Part shown: piece after piece, positions 8,550-17,870 of the stretch
Layout: each line of letters starts with the position of its first letter
How positions within the stretch are numbered: position 1 is the first letter of the stretch
The notes under the pieces: model-generated
What the model was told of the DNA's origin: nothing
Database searches by the model: none
Seen by the model: the letters and a program-made list of their open reading frames with translations, nothing else
Program-made: the position numbers and the translations under genes
Assembly (NCBI GenBank): GCA_963707905.1
Contig: CAVPSA010000047.1
Coordinates: 1 to 64,000, forward strand
Direction: 5' to 3'
From: DASXKD01 sp963707905
Lineage (GTDB): Bacteria; Actinomycetota; Actinomycetes; Streptosporangiales; Streptosporangiaceae
DNA length: 64,000 bases

Positions 8550-9776
8550 ATGAGCGAGTACCAGTACTACGAGTTCCTGGCCTTCGACCACCCCTTGGAC
8601 GAACGGCAGCAGGCCGAGGTCCGCGCACTGTCCAGCCGGGCCAGGATCACGGCCACCAGTTTCACCAATGAGTACAACTGGGGGAACTTTCGCGGCGATC
8701 CGCGCAAGATGATGGAGCGCTACTACGACGCCCATCTCTACCTCACCAACTGGGGTACGCACCAGGTGATGCTCCGCCTGCCCCGGACACATCTGAGCCT
8801 GAAGGTCGCCGAACAGTACTGCATCGATTCCCACGTGACCGCCTGGACCTCTGGAGAACACCTAATTCTGGACCTGACTAGCGAAGACGAAACCGGGGAC
8901 TGGGTCGAAGGCGCTGAAGACTCTCTGTCGGCCATCGTGGGCGTCCGCACTGAACTTGGTGCCGGGGACCTGCGTCCCCTGTACCTAGGCTGGCTGGCGG
9001 CTTACGGAACCTGGGAACGCGACGAGGAGGCCTTCGGCTACGACGAGGAAAACGACCTCGAACCACCGGTCCCCGCCGGCCTTGGAGCCCTCACCGCACC
9101 GCAGCGGGCGCTGACCGGCTTCCTGCGCCTCGACAGCGACCTACTCACAATCGCAGCCCAGTCAAGCCCGCCCCTGGCCGGGATCACAGACGACCCCGCC
9201 AAGCTGACCAGATGGATCAAGGACTTGCCGGTGAGCGAGAAGGACAAGTTCCTCCACCGGGTTGCCCAAGGCCACGGGACACAGGTCCAGATGGAACTAC
9301 AGCGCCGATTCCGCGGCGAACCCGGCACCACCAGCGACACCCGTCCCCGGCGCACCGTGGCCGAACTGCTGGACACCGCAGCCGAAGCCCGTCACCAGCG
9401 TCAGCGGCGGACCGAAGCCGCGCGTGCCGCCCAGGAGGCCCGCCGGGAACGAGAACGCGAACTGGCCCGCGAAAAGCGGCTGGACGTGCTGGCCCGCAAT
9501 CCGGAGCCGCTCTGGGCACAAACAGAAGCGCTGATCGACACCCGGAAGCCGGACGACTACGACGTGGCGGTCGAGCTACTCAAAGATCTGCAGGTTCTCG
9601 CTCAGCGTGCCGGCCGCGCCGAGGAGTTCGCCCGGCGATTCGGGCTACTGTGCCAACAGCATCACCGCAAGCCCAGCTCCTCGCCCGATTCGACGGGGCA
9701 GGTCTCGCCGTCACGCCTACCGGCCAGAGATCCGGCCCTGCACCCCCTCCATAGCGGTTGGCCGGTCGTCTCATGA
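8550..9776 (+). CDS. Conserved actinobacterial protein of unknown function with central coiled coil
   Basis: 408 residues from the ATG at 8550 behind GGGAAT. I reject the upstream in-frame extension because it runs across the 3' end of the preceding gene. The N-terminal ~240 residues are a globular domain beginning YQYYEFLAFDHPLDERQ with no catalytic motif I can name. Residues about 280-325 are an Arg/Glu/Ala coiled coil (ARHQRQRRTEAARAAQEARR), followed by a helical tail. The last ~30 residues look off-frame: after HHRKP the neighbouring frame reads LLARFDGAGLAV and stops at 9754, implying a one-base loss near 9673. It probably forms an operon with the gene at 8213. Confidence 0.65.
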   Translation: MSEYQYYEFLAFDHPLDERQQAEVRALSSRARITATSFTNEYNWGNFRGDPRKMMERYYDAHLYLTNWGTHQVMLRLPRTHLSLKVAEQYCIDSHVTAWTSGEHLILDLTSEDETGDWVEGAEDSLSAIVGVRTELGAGDLRPLYLGWLAAYGTWERDEEAFGYDEENDLEPPVPAGLGALTAPQRALTGFLRLDSDLLTIAAQSSPPLAGITDDPAKLTRWIKDLPVSEKDKFLHRVAQGHGTQVQMELQRRFRGEPGTTSDTRPRRTVAELLDTAAEARHQRQRRTEAARAAQEARRERERELAREKRLDVLARNPEPLWAQTEALIDTRKPDDYDVAVELLKDLQVLAQRAGRAEEFARRFGLLCQQHHRKPSSSPDSTGQVSPSRLPARDPALHPLHSGWPVVS

Positions 9777-10041
9777 CTGGCCCTGAACTGGGAACTCACC
9801 GGACAGCACGCATTGGTTTTTGGGTGCATTGCCCCTGGATCATGCGCCCCATAACGCTCTCCAGCTGGACGAGGCGTTGGGCAGTCCGCATCCAGCCTGG
9901 GGCTGCTAGTCCGGCAACGTCCGGTCCTAGCCGACTGGTTATGGGGGCTCGTGGTTGAGGGGTGGTTGAGCCGCAGGCCGTCCACGCCTTGGACGGCGTT
10001 CCCGCAGGTCAGAAGCATCTACGGTGGCGCCAGCCGGCTCC

Positions 10042-10094
10042 CTGTAAAACCGTCGGCTTAGCCTACGATGGTTCGAACCCATCACCTGCCACCA
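10042..10094 (+). tRNA. 3' half of a tRNA-Tyr (GTA), probable integration-site remnant
   Basis: From the anticodon loop CTGTAAA (anticodon GTA) onward the sequence is a normal tRNA-Tyr: long variable arm (CGGCTTAGCCTAC), TpsiC arm GATGG-TTCGAAC-CCATC, acceptor strand ACCTGCC and encoded ACCA. Upstream, the D-arm and the 5' anticodon strand are not recognisable. An ACGGT (10021-10025) that could pair with ACCGT and a GCAGGT (10004-10009) that could pair with ACCTGC exist, but the spacing does not give a proper fold. Identity that begins at the anticodon loop and runs to the 3' end is what tyrosine integrases leave at att sites. A degraded whole tRNA is the alternative. Confidence 0.6.
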
Positions 10095-10107
10095 CCTGTG
10101 GAAACAA

Positions 10108-10136
10108 CCCCTGACCAGCATCGATGCGGTCAGGGG
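10108..10136 (+). terminator. Rho-independent terminator after the tRNA-Tyr remnant
   Basis: CCCCTGACC (10108-10116) pairs perfectly with GGTCAGGGG (10128-10136), followed by CTTT. The loop contains its own GCATCGATGC palindrome, so the whole forms one long stem. Such hairpins normally follow actinobacterial tRNA genes, suggesting that this 3' fragment kept its native downstream flank. Confidence 0.75.
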
Positions 10137-10983
10137 CTTTACTTCCCGATCTGTCAGCGGCGGTGACTGACGGTGGCCGTCACCGGGTGCCGGTGGCTGC
10201 TCGCCCCAAATACGCCCCAAAGTTGATCTTGCTATCTCTGGCTGGCCGGTGTTGTTCGCCTGGGCTTTCTGGATGCGTCGCAGCGCTTCGTGCTCTCCTT
10301 CTTCGAGGCAGTGAGTGCAAGCCCAGCGGCGCTGCAGTGCCCGCCGACGGACACGACACCGATCCCACCTCGCTGGATCCGCCTATGGCTGTGGCGCCGG
10401 GTACCTGGATCGTGGTGCCCAAGGTGCCGTTCACCTCGCTGAGTTGCGACCGTCGGCGTGGGCCCTTCTTCTGCGGCGGAAGTTCGGCCCGGCCTGAGTG
10501 CCGATGGCTCCCACCTCCGCCCAGCCCACTCCAGCACCATGCATTCCGCCCAGCGCAGTCTCCACAAGACAAGGCCATCGCCCGGTCGGCGGCAGAAGAG
10601 TGCGCATTGCCGGTACCAGGCAGGTGCGTATATTCATGCAACCTGAGCCATCGCCGTGCCGACAGCGAGGTGTGAGGCACCCTGCGGGACGCGCGCGTAG
10701 CCGCCAGGCACGTGGCCTGGATATCTGCCATGGCGGTTAAGCCGCACCCGATCGGTAGGGACTCGGCTGGGCCGACCTTCCGCTGCTCGGCTGGCATTTC
10801 GAACCGCCAGGCCCCTGGCCAGATCGGCGGCCGGTGCGGTCCGGCACAGGGTACGAGCCTTCAAGGACCTGACCGGGAACCCGGACTCACCGTGGGCTAG
10901 CTGGCATGCGACACCATGATTCCCGCGCTCACGGTGCGTTCGCCTCGAACCTTCTGCGTACGCGAGCAGATCTGCGGCGTCCG
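10137..10983. other. Region without a supported gene
   Basis: No reading frame here has convincing coding character; overlapping frames on both strands are Arg/Pro/Ser-rich. The repeat CGCCCCAAA-TA-CGCCCCAAA (about 10204-10221) lies near the tRNA fragment, as often seen beside attachment sites, but no integrase is adjacent. Confidence 0.5.
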
Positions 10984-11140
10984 CGACAATGGCAGCGCCC
11001 GACGAACGAGAACACCAATGCCCTGATCCCACCAGCCACCAGCCCTACCTCGACGACATCGCCAGCGAATTCAACGACCGGGCACACGCCGTCCTCGGCT
11101 ACTACACCCCGCGAGACTCCACCAAGCTGCTCGATAGCCG
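10984..11140 (+). pseudogene. IS30-family transposase remnant (C-terminal end, frameshifted)
   Basis: One frame gives QWQRPTNENTNAL, the hallmark block following the second Asp region of IS30 transposases (usually PWQRGTNENTNG). The adjacent frame gives SEFNDRAHAVLGYYTPRDSTKLL, equivalent to the terminal LNxRPRKxLGxxTP motif. The two pieces are in different frames and the first 250 or so residues of the enzyme are absent, so this is a dead fragment. No terminal repeats can be identified. Confidence 0.55.
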
Positions 11141-11304
11141 ATCCTCAGCCCGTTGCTGCCACGGGTTGAGATCGGCCATCCCTCGCTTTCCGCGTTGTTG
11201 GTACGGCTGCCTTCCAAGGCTGGTCATCCGGCGCCCAGGGTGTAAGTTAGGCATGTGGGCCGCTTTGCTGCATGCCCATTTGTTGCGTTCGGCTAGGGGG
11301 TGGA

Positions 11305-13218
11305 ATGGCCAGGCTGCTCGAACCGGGCGAATTCATTGACGACCGGCGGCTTGTTCTGGGGCGTCACCTGGGCAGCTGGGGTGTTGTTTATTTGGTGCGT
11401 GAACTTGGCCTTGAAGGGGATGGTCGGCCAGAGACGCAGATTGCGAAGGCGATACGCCCTGAGTTCGCATCTGACCCGGATAGGTTGAACCGGTTTGAAG
11501 AAGAGTGCAACACATGGCTTTCCCTCGGAATCCACAAGCACATCGTGCGGCTCTTCGTCGTAGACCGTTATGCCGGGCAAGTTTACGCCTTTGGTGAGTA
11601 CATTCCAGAGGAACGGTTGCCTAACACATTGCGCGGCTGGCTTGATCATAACCTCGTGGAGCTTGAAGTAGCTTTGCGTTTCGGCCTGCACATTATTAAC
11701 GCGCTGGAGTTCGGCCGCAGCCGGGGCCTGATCGTGCATCAGGATCTTAAACCGGAAAATATCATGATCACACCCGACGGGGTGGCGAAGGTTACCGACT
11801 GGGGCCTCTCGCGCATGGCACCCGCCGAGGTCAGAGCCCCGCCTGCCCTAGGGGCGACGCCGTACCTATATCGGGGTGCTGACGTCTCCGTGGCATGGGG
11901 TCAGGGAACGCGTGGGTACGCGGCGCCCGAGCTTGCGCAGCCTGATTACACGCCGACGCAGCAAACGGACCTGTTCAGCTTGGCTGTCATGCTGGTGGAA
12001 ATGATGACAGGCCAGCGCCCGTCAGCCGGAACAAGGGCAGGAGATCTCTCCCAGGCACTACAGCCGTTTGGAACACGACACCAGATCCGCGTCGCGGAGC
12101 TCCTGGCTTCCTGCCTTTCGGCACAGCCGGACAACCGCCCTCAGTCAACGGCAGAACTCCAGATCGCACTAGCGGAAGCATTCGAGGAACTGGTCGGAGT
12201 TCCTGCCGAGCCGGCACCGGAAGAGAGCCTGACGAGGCTCACGGACATCGGGCAGCGCTCGTACGCGCTGATGATGCTCGGCCGCATCGACGAGGGTCTG
12301 CAACTTCATGCCGATCTGACGCGATACCTCAAACCTGAAGCGGAGAAGCCCAAAAAGACTGCCGTTCTTATGGACTATAAGGAGCACGGATGGAAGCTGA
12401 TCGCACCCGAAGAAGAACTCGCAGAGCTTGAGAACGATATTCTTGCTGATCCGTCTGATCCAGAAAGCATCGCCTCTGCGATCTCGATCAATCAGGTCGC
12501 CGGCCGACTCGATCGCGCACTCGAGTTGTGCCAGGCGTGGCTTGGTCTCGCGCCCGAAGACCCAGCCGCGCTACGCGAGTGCGCAGACGTGTTGGCCGAT
12601 TTGGGCCGTCGACGGGAAGCGCTTGATCATCTCGACCGCGCGATCGCTCTCCAGCCCAGTGCGGATCTGTGGATAGCCTGCGGGAAGATCCTTAACGATG
12701 AGGGCCACCTATCGGAAGCGCTGCACTCGTACGAGCGCGCGGTTCAACTCGACCCAGATAATGCGTCTGCCCTCAATGCGCAGGGCCACTTGCTGGCCAC
12801 AATGGGAGATCATGCACGTGCCGTGGAATCGTTCCGCAATGCCACCAATCATGATCCGAAGTCCGCGACATCCTGGTACAACCTTGGGACCTCCCTGCAC
12901 GCGCTCAAACGCCCACAGGAGTCGCGCGTGGCTCTGCTGAGAGCAGTAGAGGCCGATCCCAAGTTCTACCACGCACTCAATACGCTCGGCGCTCTGGCAC
13001 GACTTGAGGGGAAGGATCAAGAGGCGCTTGTCTTCTTTCGGCGGGCAATCGCCGCAAATCCGGCATATGCTAAGTCGTGGTTTAACATCGGCAATACATA
13101 CGAAGTTGCCGATCAGCCCGACAAGGCTAGAGAAGCCTATCAACGGGCGCTTGACATCGATCCAGACTACGCTTTGGCGAGCGCCGGCCTCGACCGGCTG
13201 GCAGAACAGGGCTGGTAG
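11305..13218 (+). CDS. Ser/Thr protein kinase with C-terminal TPR repeats
   Basis: 637 residues from the ATG at 11305 behind AGGGGG; an earlier in-frame start lacks a ribosome site. Kinase domain, residues 13-300: Gly-loop LGRHLGSWGVVYL, ATP-binding Lys48 (IAKAI), catalytic loop HQDLKPEN (Asp147, Asn152; HQD instead of HRD), DWG at 165-167 in place of DFG, and GYAAPE. All three catalytic residues remain, so activity is likely. Residues about 320-637 contain around seven TPRs (for example ALHSYERAVQLDPDNASALN). There is no transmembrane segment, so it is cytosolic. The TPR gene 15 bases downstream and the 15351 gene follow directly, suggesting one operon. Its base composition is less GC-rich than the flanks. 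Confidence 0.88.
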   Translation: MARLLEPGEFIDDRRLVLGRHLGSWGVVYLVRELGLEGDGRPETQIAKAIRPEFASDPDRLNRFEEECNTWLSLGIHKHIVRLFVVDRYAGQVYAFGEYIPEERLPNTLRGWLDHNLVELEVALRFGLHIINALEFGRSRGLIVHQDLKPENIMITPDGVAKVTDWGLSRMAPAEVRAPPALGATPYLYRGADVSVAWGQGTRGYAAPELAQPDYTPTQQTDLFSLAVMLVEMMTGQRPSAGTRAGDLSQALQPFGTRHQIRVAELLASCLSAQPDNRPQSTAELQIALAEAFEELVGVPAEPAPEESLTRLTDIGQRSYALMMLGRIDEGLQLHADLTRYLKPEAEKPKKTAVLMDYKEHGWKLIAPEEELAELENDILADPSDPESIASAISINQVAGRLDRALELCQAWLGLAPEDPAALRECADVLADLGRRREALDHLDRAIALQPSADLWIACGKILNDEGHLSEALHSYERAVQLDPDNASALNAQGHLLATMGDHARAVESFRNATNHDPKSATSWYNLGTSLHALKRPQESRVALLRAVEADPKFYHALNTLGALARLEGKDQEALVFFRRAIAANPAYAKSWFNIGNTYEVADQPDKAREAYQRALDIDPDYALASAGLDRLAEQGW

Positions 13219-13233
13219 CAGCCAGGAGGCCAC

Positions 13234-15348
13234 TTGACAGAACCCGATTCAACCGGTGCTGGACTCGGAAAAGACGCGACTGATGTCATCACTGCGGTCG
13301 TATCCGGCGAAATCGATCCGCAGCTCGGCGCGGCCCGGCTGACCGCAATATGGATACCTGCCGAGGAACTCAACACCCAGGCCGATCAGCCGTCATCGCA
13401 CCTGCGCGGCAGCGTTGCCAGCTTGGACGACGTGGCGAGCCAGCTTGCCAGCAAGGGGCATACAGCCGCCGCGAGGCGGCTCGCCGAACTGAACTGGCTG
13501 CTCGCCCGGCGTGCTGTAAACGAAGACGTGGCCGTGCGGTGCGCGGCCACTCTGGCGCAGCTGATGATCTCCGACCCGGCCGCCGTCCGGCGCCGCCTTG
13601 ACCTGCTGGAGTACGCCGTCCCTCCGATACTGGCATCGCAACGGCCAGCCATCGTGAAGGCCGTGATGCTTTGCAACCTTGCTGATGCCCGCTTCAACGC
13701 CTCAGCAGGTGATCCGGAAGCAATTTCCGCGACAATCGACGCATGCAAGCAAGCCATTTCGATGGGCGCCGACGTCGGGGATGCTTGGCTGGCCCAAATG
13801 CACTTCATCGCCGGAACCGCACTCCAGGACCTTGGCGACCTCACAGATGACGAAGATCATTACCGTGCATCGATCGATTCCCTGACTGCGACGCTGCGCT
13901 ATTGCGCTCCTGAGCAGAATGCTGATCAGTACGCCGGTGTACTGAACAACCTGGGCTACTCTTACCGCAAGCTTGGGGACCACACCGGGAACGCGGCATT
14001 GATCCGTGAGGCCATCCGCTGCTACGACCTAGCGCTCCCATATCATCACGACGCGGCCCTGATCCGCAGAACGGAAGGTAACCGGGCCGAGGCGCAACGC
14101 CTCCTCGCACGGTCGTCTGCGGCTGCTGATGACTCGCAAAAGCCAGACGCGAAGCCCAACGCCGGGACGGACGCCCGTATAGCCGCACTCCTCGCGGCAG
14201 GGGATGGCGCCCTCAGCGAATCCCGGCGGACTGGAGAAGCTGACGAGGCACTCCGTCAGCTGGCTACCGACCGTTACCTCGCCGCGGCGAAGCTAGCCGA
14301 CCGGAAGACGCCACCTGACGTGCGCGCAGAGGTTTACCACCGGCTAGCGGGCGGGTTCGTGTCGGCCGACGAAGACGATGCGCTGTGGACCGGCGTCTGT
14401 TTCGCCGCTGCCGCGCGTCGGCTCGGGACCGGTGCATGGCGAAGGGCCAGTCTGGCGGCCGTGAGCTTTCACATCGGCTTCATGCTGATGAAGATCGGGC
14501 TGCCTGACCAGCACATCTATCTGCACAAAGCGGAAGCCCTGCTACGCGACGCGCTGGGGCCGCTCGCAGCGGAGGGCCGCCCAGGTGAGTTTGACCAAGC
14601 GACAGCAGCCCATGAAGGGTGCCTGACCCTCCTGGGTGCGCTCGGCGACGAGAAAGCTCGGACCGAGGCACTGAAGCTAAACGCATCCCGCCAGCTTCAA
14701 CGGCTGGACTGCGAAGCACAGGAGGCCCTCCCGGACGGATTGCACCTCGCCTACCGTGAGTACCTTCACCTGGTTAGAAAGCACGCAGCACAGCAACTAG
14801 GGGTGGTGCTGGCAACCGGCGTACTCAGCGAGGCCCGGGCAGTCGTCGACCAGACCACAGAAGACGGCGCCAAGGCTCTGGCCCTGACCCAGGAGGCGGG
14901 CGCTCGCCGTGATGTTGGCGATCTTGCCGGTGCGCTGGCACTCGCGGTGCAGGCGGAGAGATATGCGGCCAGCGCGCGATTGTCTAAGCCATCCGTTTGG
15001 TGTCAGCTTGCATCCTTCTACGCGCGGATCCCATCGAGAGACAAGGCCGAGGACTGCCTGCAACAGGCACGGGCGGTAATCGAGGACGCCCATCAACGCC
15101 ACGGCACGTCCAGCAATGACGCTATTGAGATTGCTGTCATGCCCGACGGGCCATGGTGGATCCCGGAGAAGGAACTTGACTCCTACCGCCAGGAAATCGA
15201 AGACACCGCCACGACGATTGCTGGGGCCAGCAGCCGGCCCCGGTTCGATCCGGCCGCTACGGTCTCGGTCCTGACACCCGCCGGAAACGGGGATCAACTC
15301 CGAAGTGCCCTGGAAGAGGGCCTTCGGTCAACCAGGAAGACTTACTGA
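13234..15348 (+). CDS. Large helical/TPR-like protein, partner of the kinase
   Basis: 704 residues from a TTG start that is fixed by a strong AGGAGG six bases upstream. The protein is almost wholly helical and Ala-rich. TPR-like pairs are visible around residues 200-290 (LRYCAPEQNADQYAGVLNNLGYSYRKLGD) and 560-630. No catalytic domain can be recognised. Spacing of 15 bases after the kinase and 2 bases before the next gene places it in the middle of a three-gene unit. A scaffold or sensor function is an inference from the repeats. Confidence 0.8.
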   Translation: MTEPDSTGAGLGKDATDVITAVVSGEIDPQLGAARLTAIWIPAEELNTQADQPSSHLRGSVASLDDVASQLASKGHTAAARRLAELNWLLARRAVNEDVAVRCAATLAQLMISDPAAVRRRLDLLEYAVPPILASQRPAIVKAVMLCNLADARFNASAGDPEAISATIDACKQAISMGADVGDAWLAQMHFIAGTALQDLGDLTDDEDHYRASIDSLTATLRYCAPEQNADQYAGVLNNLGYSYRKLGDHTGNAALIREAIRCYDLALPYHHDAALIRRTEGNRAEAQRLLARSSAAADDSQKPDAKPNAGTDARIAALLAAGDGALSESRRTGEADEALRQLATDRYLAAAKLADRKTPPDVRAEVYHRLAGGFVSADEDDALWTGVCFAAAARRLGTGAWRRASLAAVSFHIGFMLMKIGLPDQHIYLHKAEALLRDALGPLAAEGRPGEFDQATAAHEGCLTLLGALGDEKARTEALKLNASRQLQRLDCEAQEALPDGLHLAYREYLHLVRKHAAQQLGVVLATGVLSEARAVVDQTTEDGAKALALTQEAGARRDVGDLAGALALAVQAERYAASARLSKPSVWCQLASFYARIPSRDKAEDCLQQARAVIEDAHQRHGTSSNDAIEIAVMPDGPWWIPEKELDSYRQEIEDTATTIAGASSRPRFDPAATVSVLTPAGNGDQLRSALEEGLRSTRKTY

Positions 15349-15350
15349 TC

Positions 15351-16202
15351 ATGCGACAGTTCATGTACGTCTCCAGGACCAAGGTCGAAGTGCTGGAGGC
15401 AGACCTGTCGAGATGGCGCAGACCACAGGTCTCAGCGGCCGTGAGCGCACCGGGCATCCAACTCGGGGTCACGCCACCGGCAGGGGCGCCGGATCTGTAC
15501 CGGCGGACGAACGCGCTCATCAGAAAGATGGAGCACCGCAAGCGAATTGTGCCCCTGCCGGAGTATGGTCAACTCGGGATCTCCTGCTTTTACCGGGACC
15601 AGTCCGAGTGGGCACACGGGCTGTACTCATTCAAGGGGGATTTCAGCCTAGACCGAGACAGCGCGCGAGTCGTCACGTACCTGCTGTGGCGACGCTGGCA
15701 GGACTCGATCATATTGCTGGCCGGATCACCAGAGAACGTCCTTGGTGAACGAGTTATCCGCGGAGGCATCTGGGCGTACGGGACCACAGGCACCTGGACG
15801 ACTCTCCTTCATTTCGCCGAGGCAGCGCTGCACACGGATGAACCCAACATTATCGGTCTGACGTCGACGGCAGATCGTCCCGAGGCGGGCGATTTGAAGT
15901 GGATGAAGCAAGATAACGTACAGGCGGATGTCCAAGAGGAACCGCTGCCATCAGAAATGATCGACTCCCCGCGTGCACTGGCCCTTGGCACGCTATGCCT
16001 CGGGCAGCTTTCGAACCTGCCAACAGGCCGGATCGATACTGCCTTCCGTGTGTTCCAGCGCCTGCCCCTCGCTCTGCGCGGCGAACTGCCCGGATGGGTC
16101 GCCGAGCTCCTCAGGCGGGAGGGAGGCCGTGAAAAGCTGGACTTCCTGCGCCAGTGCAAGACGATTTACGTCGGATCGCCGCTCTATACAGCGCTGCGAT
16201 AG
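15351..16202 (+). CDS. SAVMC3_10250-like (DUF7019-type) protein
   Basis: 283 residues starting 2 bases after the stop of the TPR gene. The opening MRQFMYVSRTKVEVLE and the later ILLAGSPENVLGERV block resemble the SAVMC3_10250/DUF7019 family of actinobacteria, a group of unknown function that recurs in accessory regions. The assignment is from memory and moderate. No transmembrane segment or enzymatic motif is visible. As the last gene of the kinase-TPR unit it is a candidate effector or kinase target. Confidence 0.65.
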   Translation: MRQFMYVSRTKVEVLEADLSRWRRPQVSAAVSAPGIQLGVTPPAGAPDLYRRTNALIRKMEHRKRIVPLPEYGQLGISCFYRDQSEWAHGLYSFKGDFSLDRDSARVVTYLLWRRWQDSIILLAGSPENVLGERVIRGGIWAYGTTGTWTTLLHFAEAALHTDEPNIIGLTSTADRPEAGDLKWMKQDNVQADVQEEPLPSEMIDSPRALALGTLCLGQLSNLPTGRIDTAFRVFQRLPLALRGELPGWVAELLRREGGREKLDFLRQCKTIYVGSPLYTALR

Positions 16203-16621
16203 CCGATCTTGATCTCGCACGCGAACAGTCCCACGGACACCAGAGCTGAGTGATCTGCGCGCCCATCCCAGCGCACCCGGCGTGGCTACCGATGGCTCCT
16301 AATCGGCAAGTTAGGTGCACCGAGAAAGGATGCGACGCAGAGAACCAACACTGCGTTGATCCAGGAGCTACGCATGGATATGAGCAGCCGAGCATAGTCA
16401 TCCGATGGAACAACGCACTACTTTCGGCATGGTAGGTCGGTGCGGAGTGGGTGTTCCTGGGATGTGTTGCCGGGATGATCGCGGTCGTGTCTGGGAGGTT
16501 GCGGCCTGACATGTGCGGGAGGTCGCAGGCTTACAACTACGATCTGGGCGAATGCCTCGTAGCCGGGCGTTCTGGCCTGGCATGCTGACCGCGGGGCGGT
16601 GGGCGCCCTGCGTCTTACTGG
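16203..16621. other. Region without a supported gene
   Basis: Short overlapping frames on both strands show no family resemblance. I see no clear hairpin terminator after the kinase-TPR unit. The 3' part presumably holds the promoter of the pentapeptide gene. Confidence 0.4.
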
Positions 16622-17611
16622 ATGAGGCCGGGTGTGGTGAATCGGCGCACTGTCTGGCTTGCAGTGCTCGGGCTGTCCGCATCGCTGGCTGCTCTGTTCT
16701 GCGCTATCTGGGTGATCCCGCGCCTGCTTTACCCGCCGCTGGGCTTGGCCGCCTTGCGCGGCGTAGCCGGTGCGCAGGCGCGCATCCAACTGCAGCAGGC
16801 CCAATCACAGCTAGCGAACAGCGCACGATCAGCGGTCTTGCAAGCCCTTGCCGGGCTGGTGCTGGTTGCCGGAGCCGGGGCTACCTGGTGGCAGGTCCAC
16901 ATCAGCCGGCAAGGCCAGATCACCGACCGGTACAGCAAAGCTGTCGATCAGCTCGCCAGCCCGAGCGTCGAGGTTCGCATCGGCAGCATCTACGCGATGG
17001 AGCGCATCGCCAGGAACTCAGCCGCCGACCGCGATGCCATCCTGTTCCTTCTGGGTGCCTTCGTGCGTATCCACTCGCCCTGGCCTGTCGGTGCCCCCGA
17101 CGGCCCGCAGCACCCGACCGCAGCCGTGGATGACAACCTGCCCTGGATGCGAGTCCGCGCCCCCGATATCCAGGCTGCCATGGGAACGCTGGGCCGCCTC
17201 CCCCGGTCGCGGGAAGACCCGGCTATCTCCTTGTCGCGGGTGGATCTGCGCAGCGTAGCGCTGCGCGATTCCCGCCTGAGTGGATCCCGGTTCCGGTACG
17301 CCAACCTGGCCCGCTCCCTACTGGGCGGGGTATGGCTAGAACACGCCGACTTGACGGCGGCCGACCTGCGCCGCACTACCCTCGACCACGCGCACCTGGC
17401 AGGGGCCAACCTCAGCCGGGCTTCGCTGCAGGACGCGAGCCTGCGCCATGCAGACCTGCGCCACGCCAACCTCAGCGGCGCCAACCTCACCAACACAACC
17501 CTGGATGCCGCCCAGATGGCCGGTGCGCATGCAAACCAAGCCACCATCTGGCCCGCGGGCCTCGACCCCGACCAACGCCACCAGCGCGGCATCATCGAAA
17601 ACGGCACCTAA
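16622..17611 (+). CDS. Membrane-anchored pentapeptide-repeat protein
   Basis: 329 residues. Two hydrophobic segments (about 10-32 and 70-90) flank a short helical region, then comes the block QITDRYSKAVDQLASPSVEVRIGSIYAMERIA, which is typical of a large actinobacterial/cyanobacterial pentapeptide family. The C-terminal third (about 215-310) has A(D/N)LxxA repeats such as LEHADLTAADLRRTTLDHAHL, forming a right-handed quadrilateral helix. Function is unknown; the arrangement suggests an anchored binding surface. A GTG at 16637 with GAGG upstream is an alternative start. Confidence 0.85.
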   Translation: MRPGVVNRRTVWLAVLGLSASLAALFCAIWVIPRLLYPPLGLAALRGVAGAQARIQLQQAQSQLANSARSAVLQALAGLVLVAGAGATWWQVHISRQGQITDRYSKAVDQLASPSVEVRIGSIYAMERIARNSAADRDAILFLLGAFVRIHSPWPVGAPDGPQHPTAAVDDNLPWMRVRAPDIQAAMGTLGRLPRSREDPAISLSRVDLRSVALRDSRLSGSRFRYANLARSLLGGVWLEHADLTAADLRRTTLDHAHLAGANLSRASLQDASLRHADLRHANLSGANLTNTTLDAAQMAGAHANQATIWPAGLDPDQRHQRGIIENGT

Positions 17612-17870
17612 CAGCGTCGGCGGGCGCCTGCCCCAAGGCCCAGACCATCATCGACCCGGTCGGCGGCAGATCCGGACGTTCACTGGATCTAGCCGTGGCG
17701 AATACTTATGCGGGCTCGTCGGGCTGGGACAGCAGAGAACCGCCCCGGTGAGTCAGAGCCTGCGGAAACACCGGGGCCGGTTCAAGCGGACGCTTCGCTC
17801 GGTTGCGCGGGCGGGCCGCCGGCGTGCATGATCGGGGCCGCGGCAGCAGGGAGGTGGCGTGGTGGCTGAC

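Noticed and set aside
10003..10094. Complete tRNA-Tyr gene
   Set aside because: The acceptor arm could pair by six bases, but the D-arm and anticodon 5' strand cannot be placed with normal spacing.
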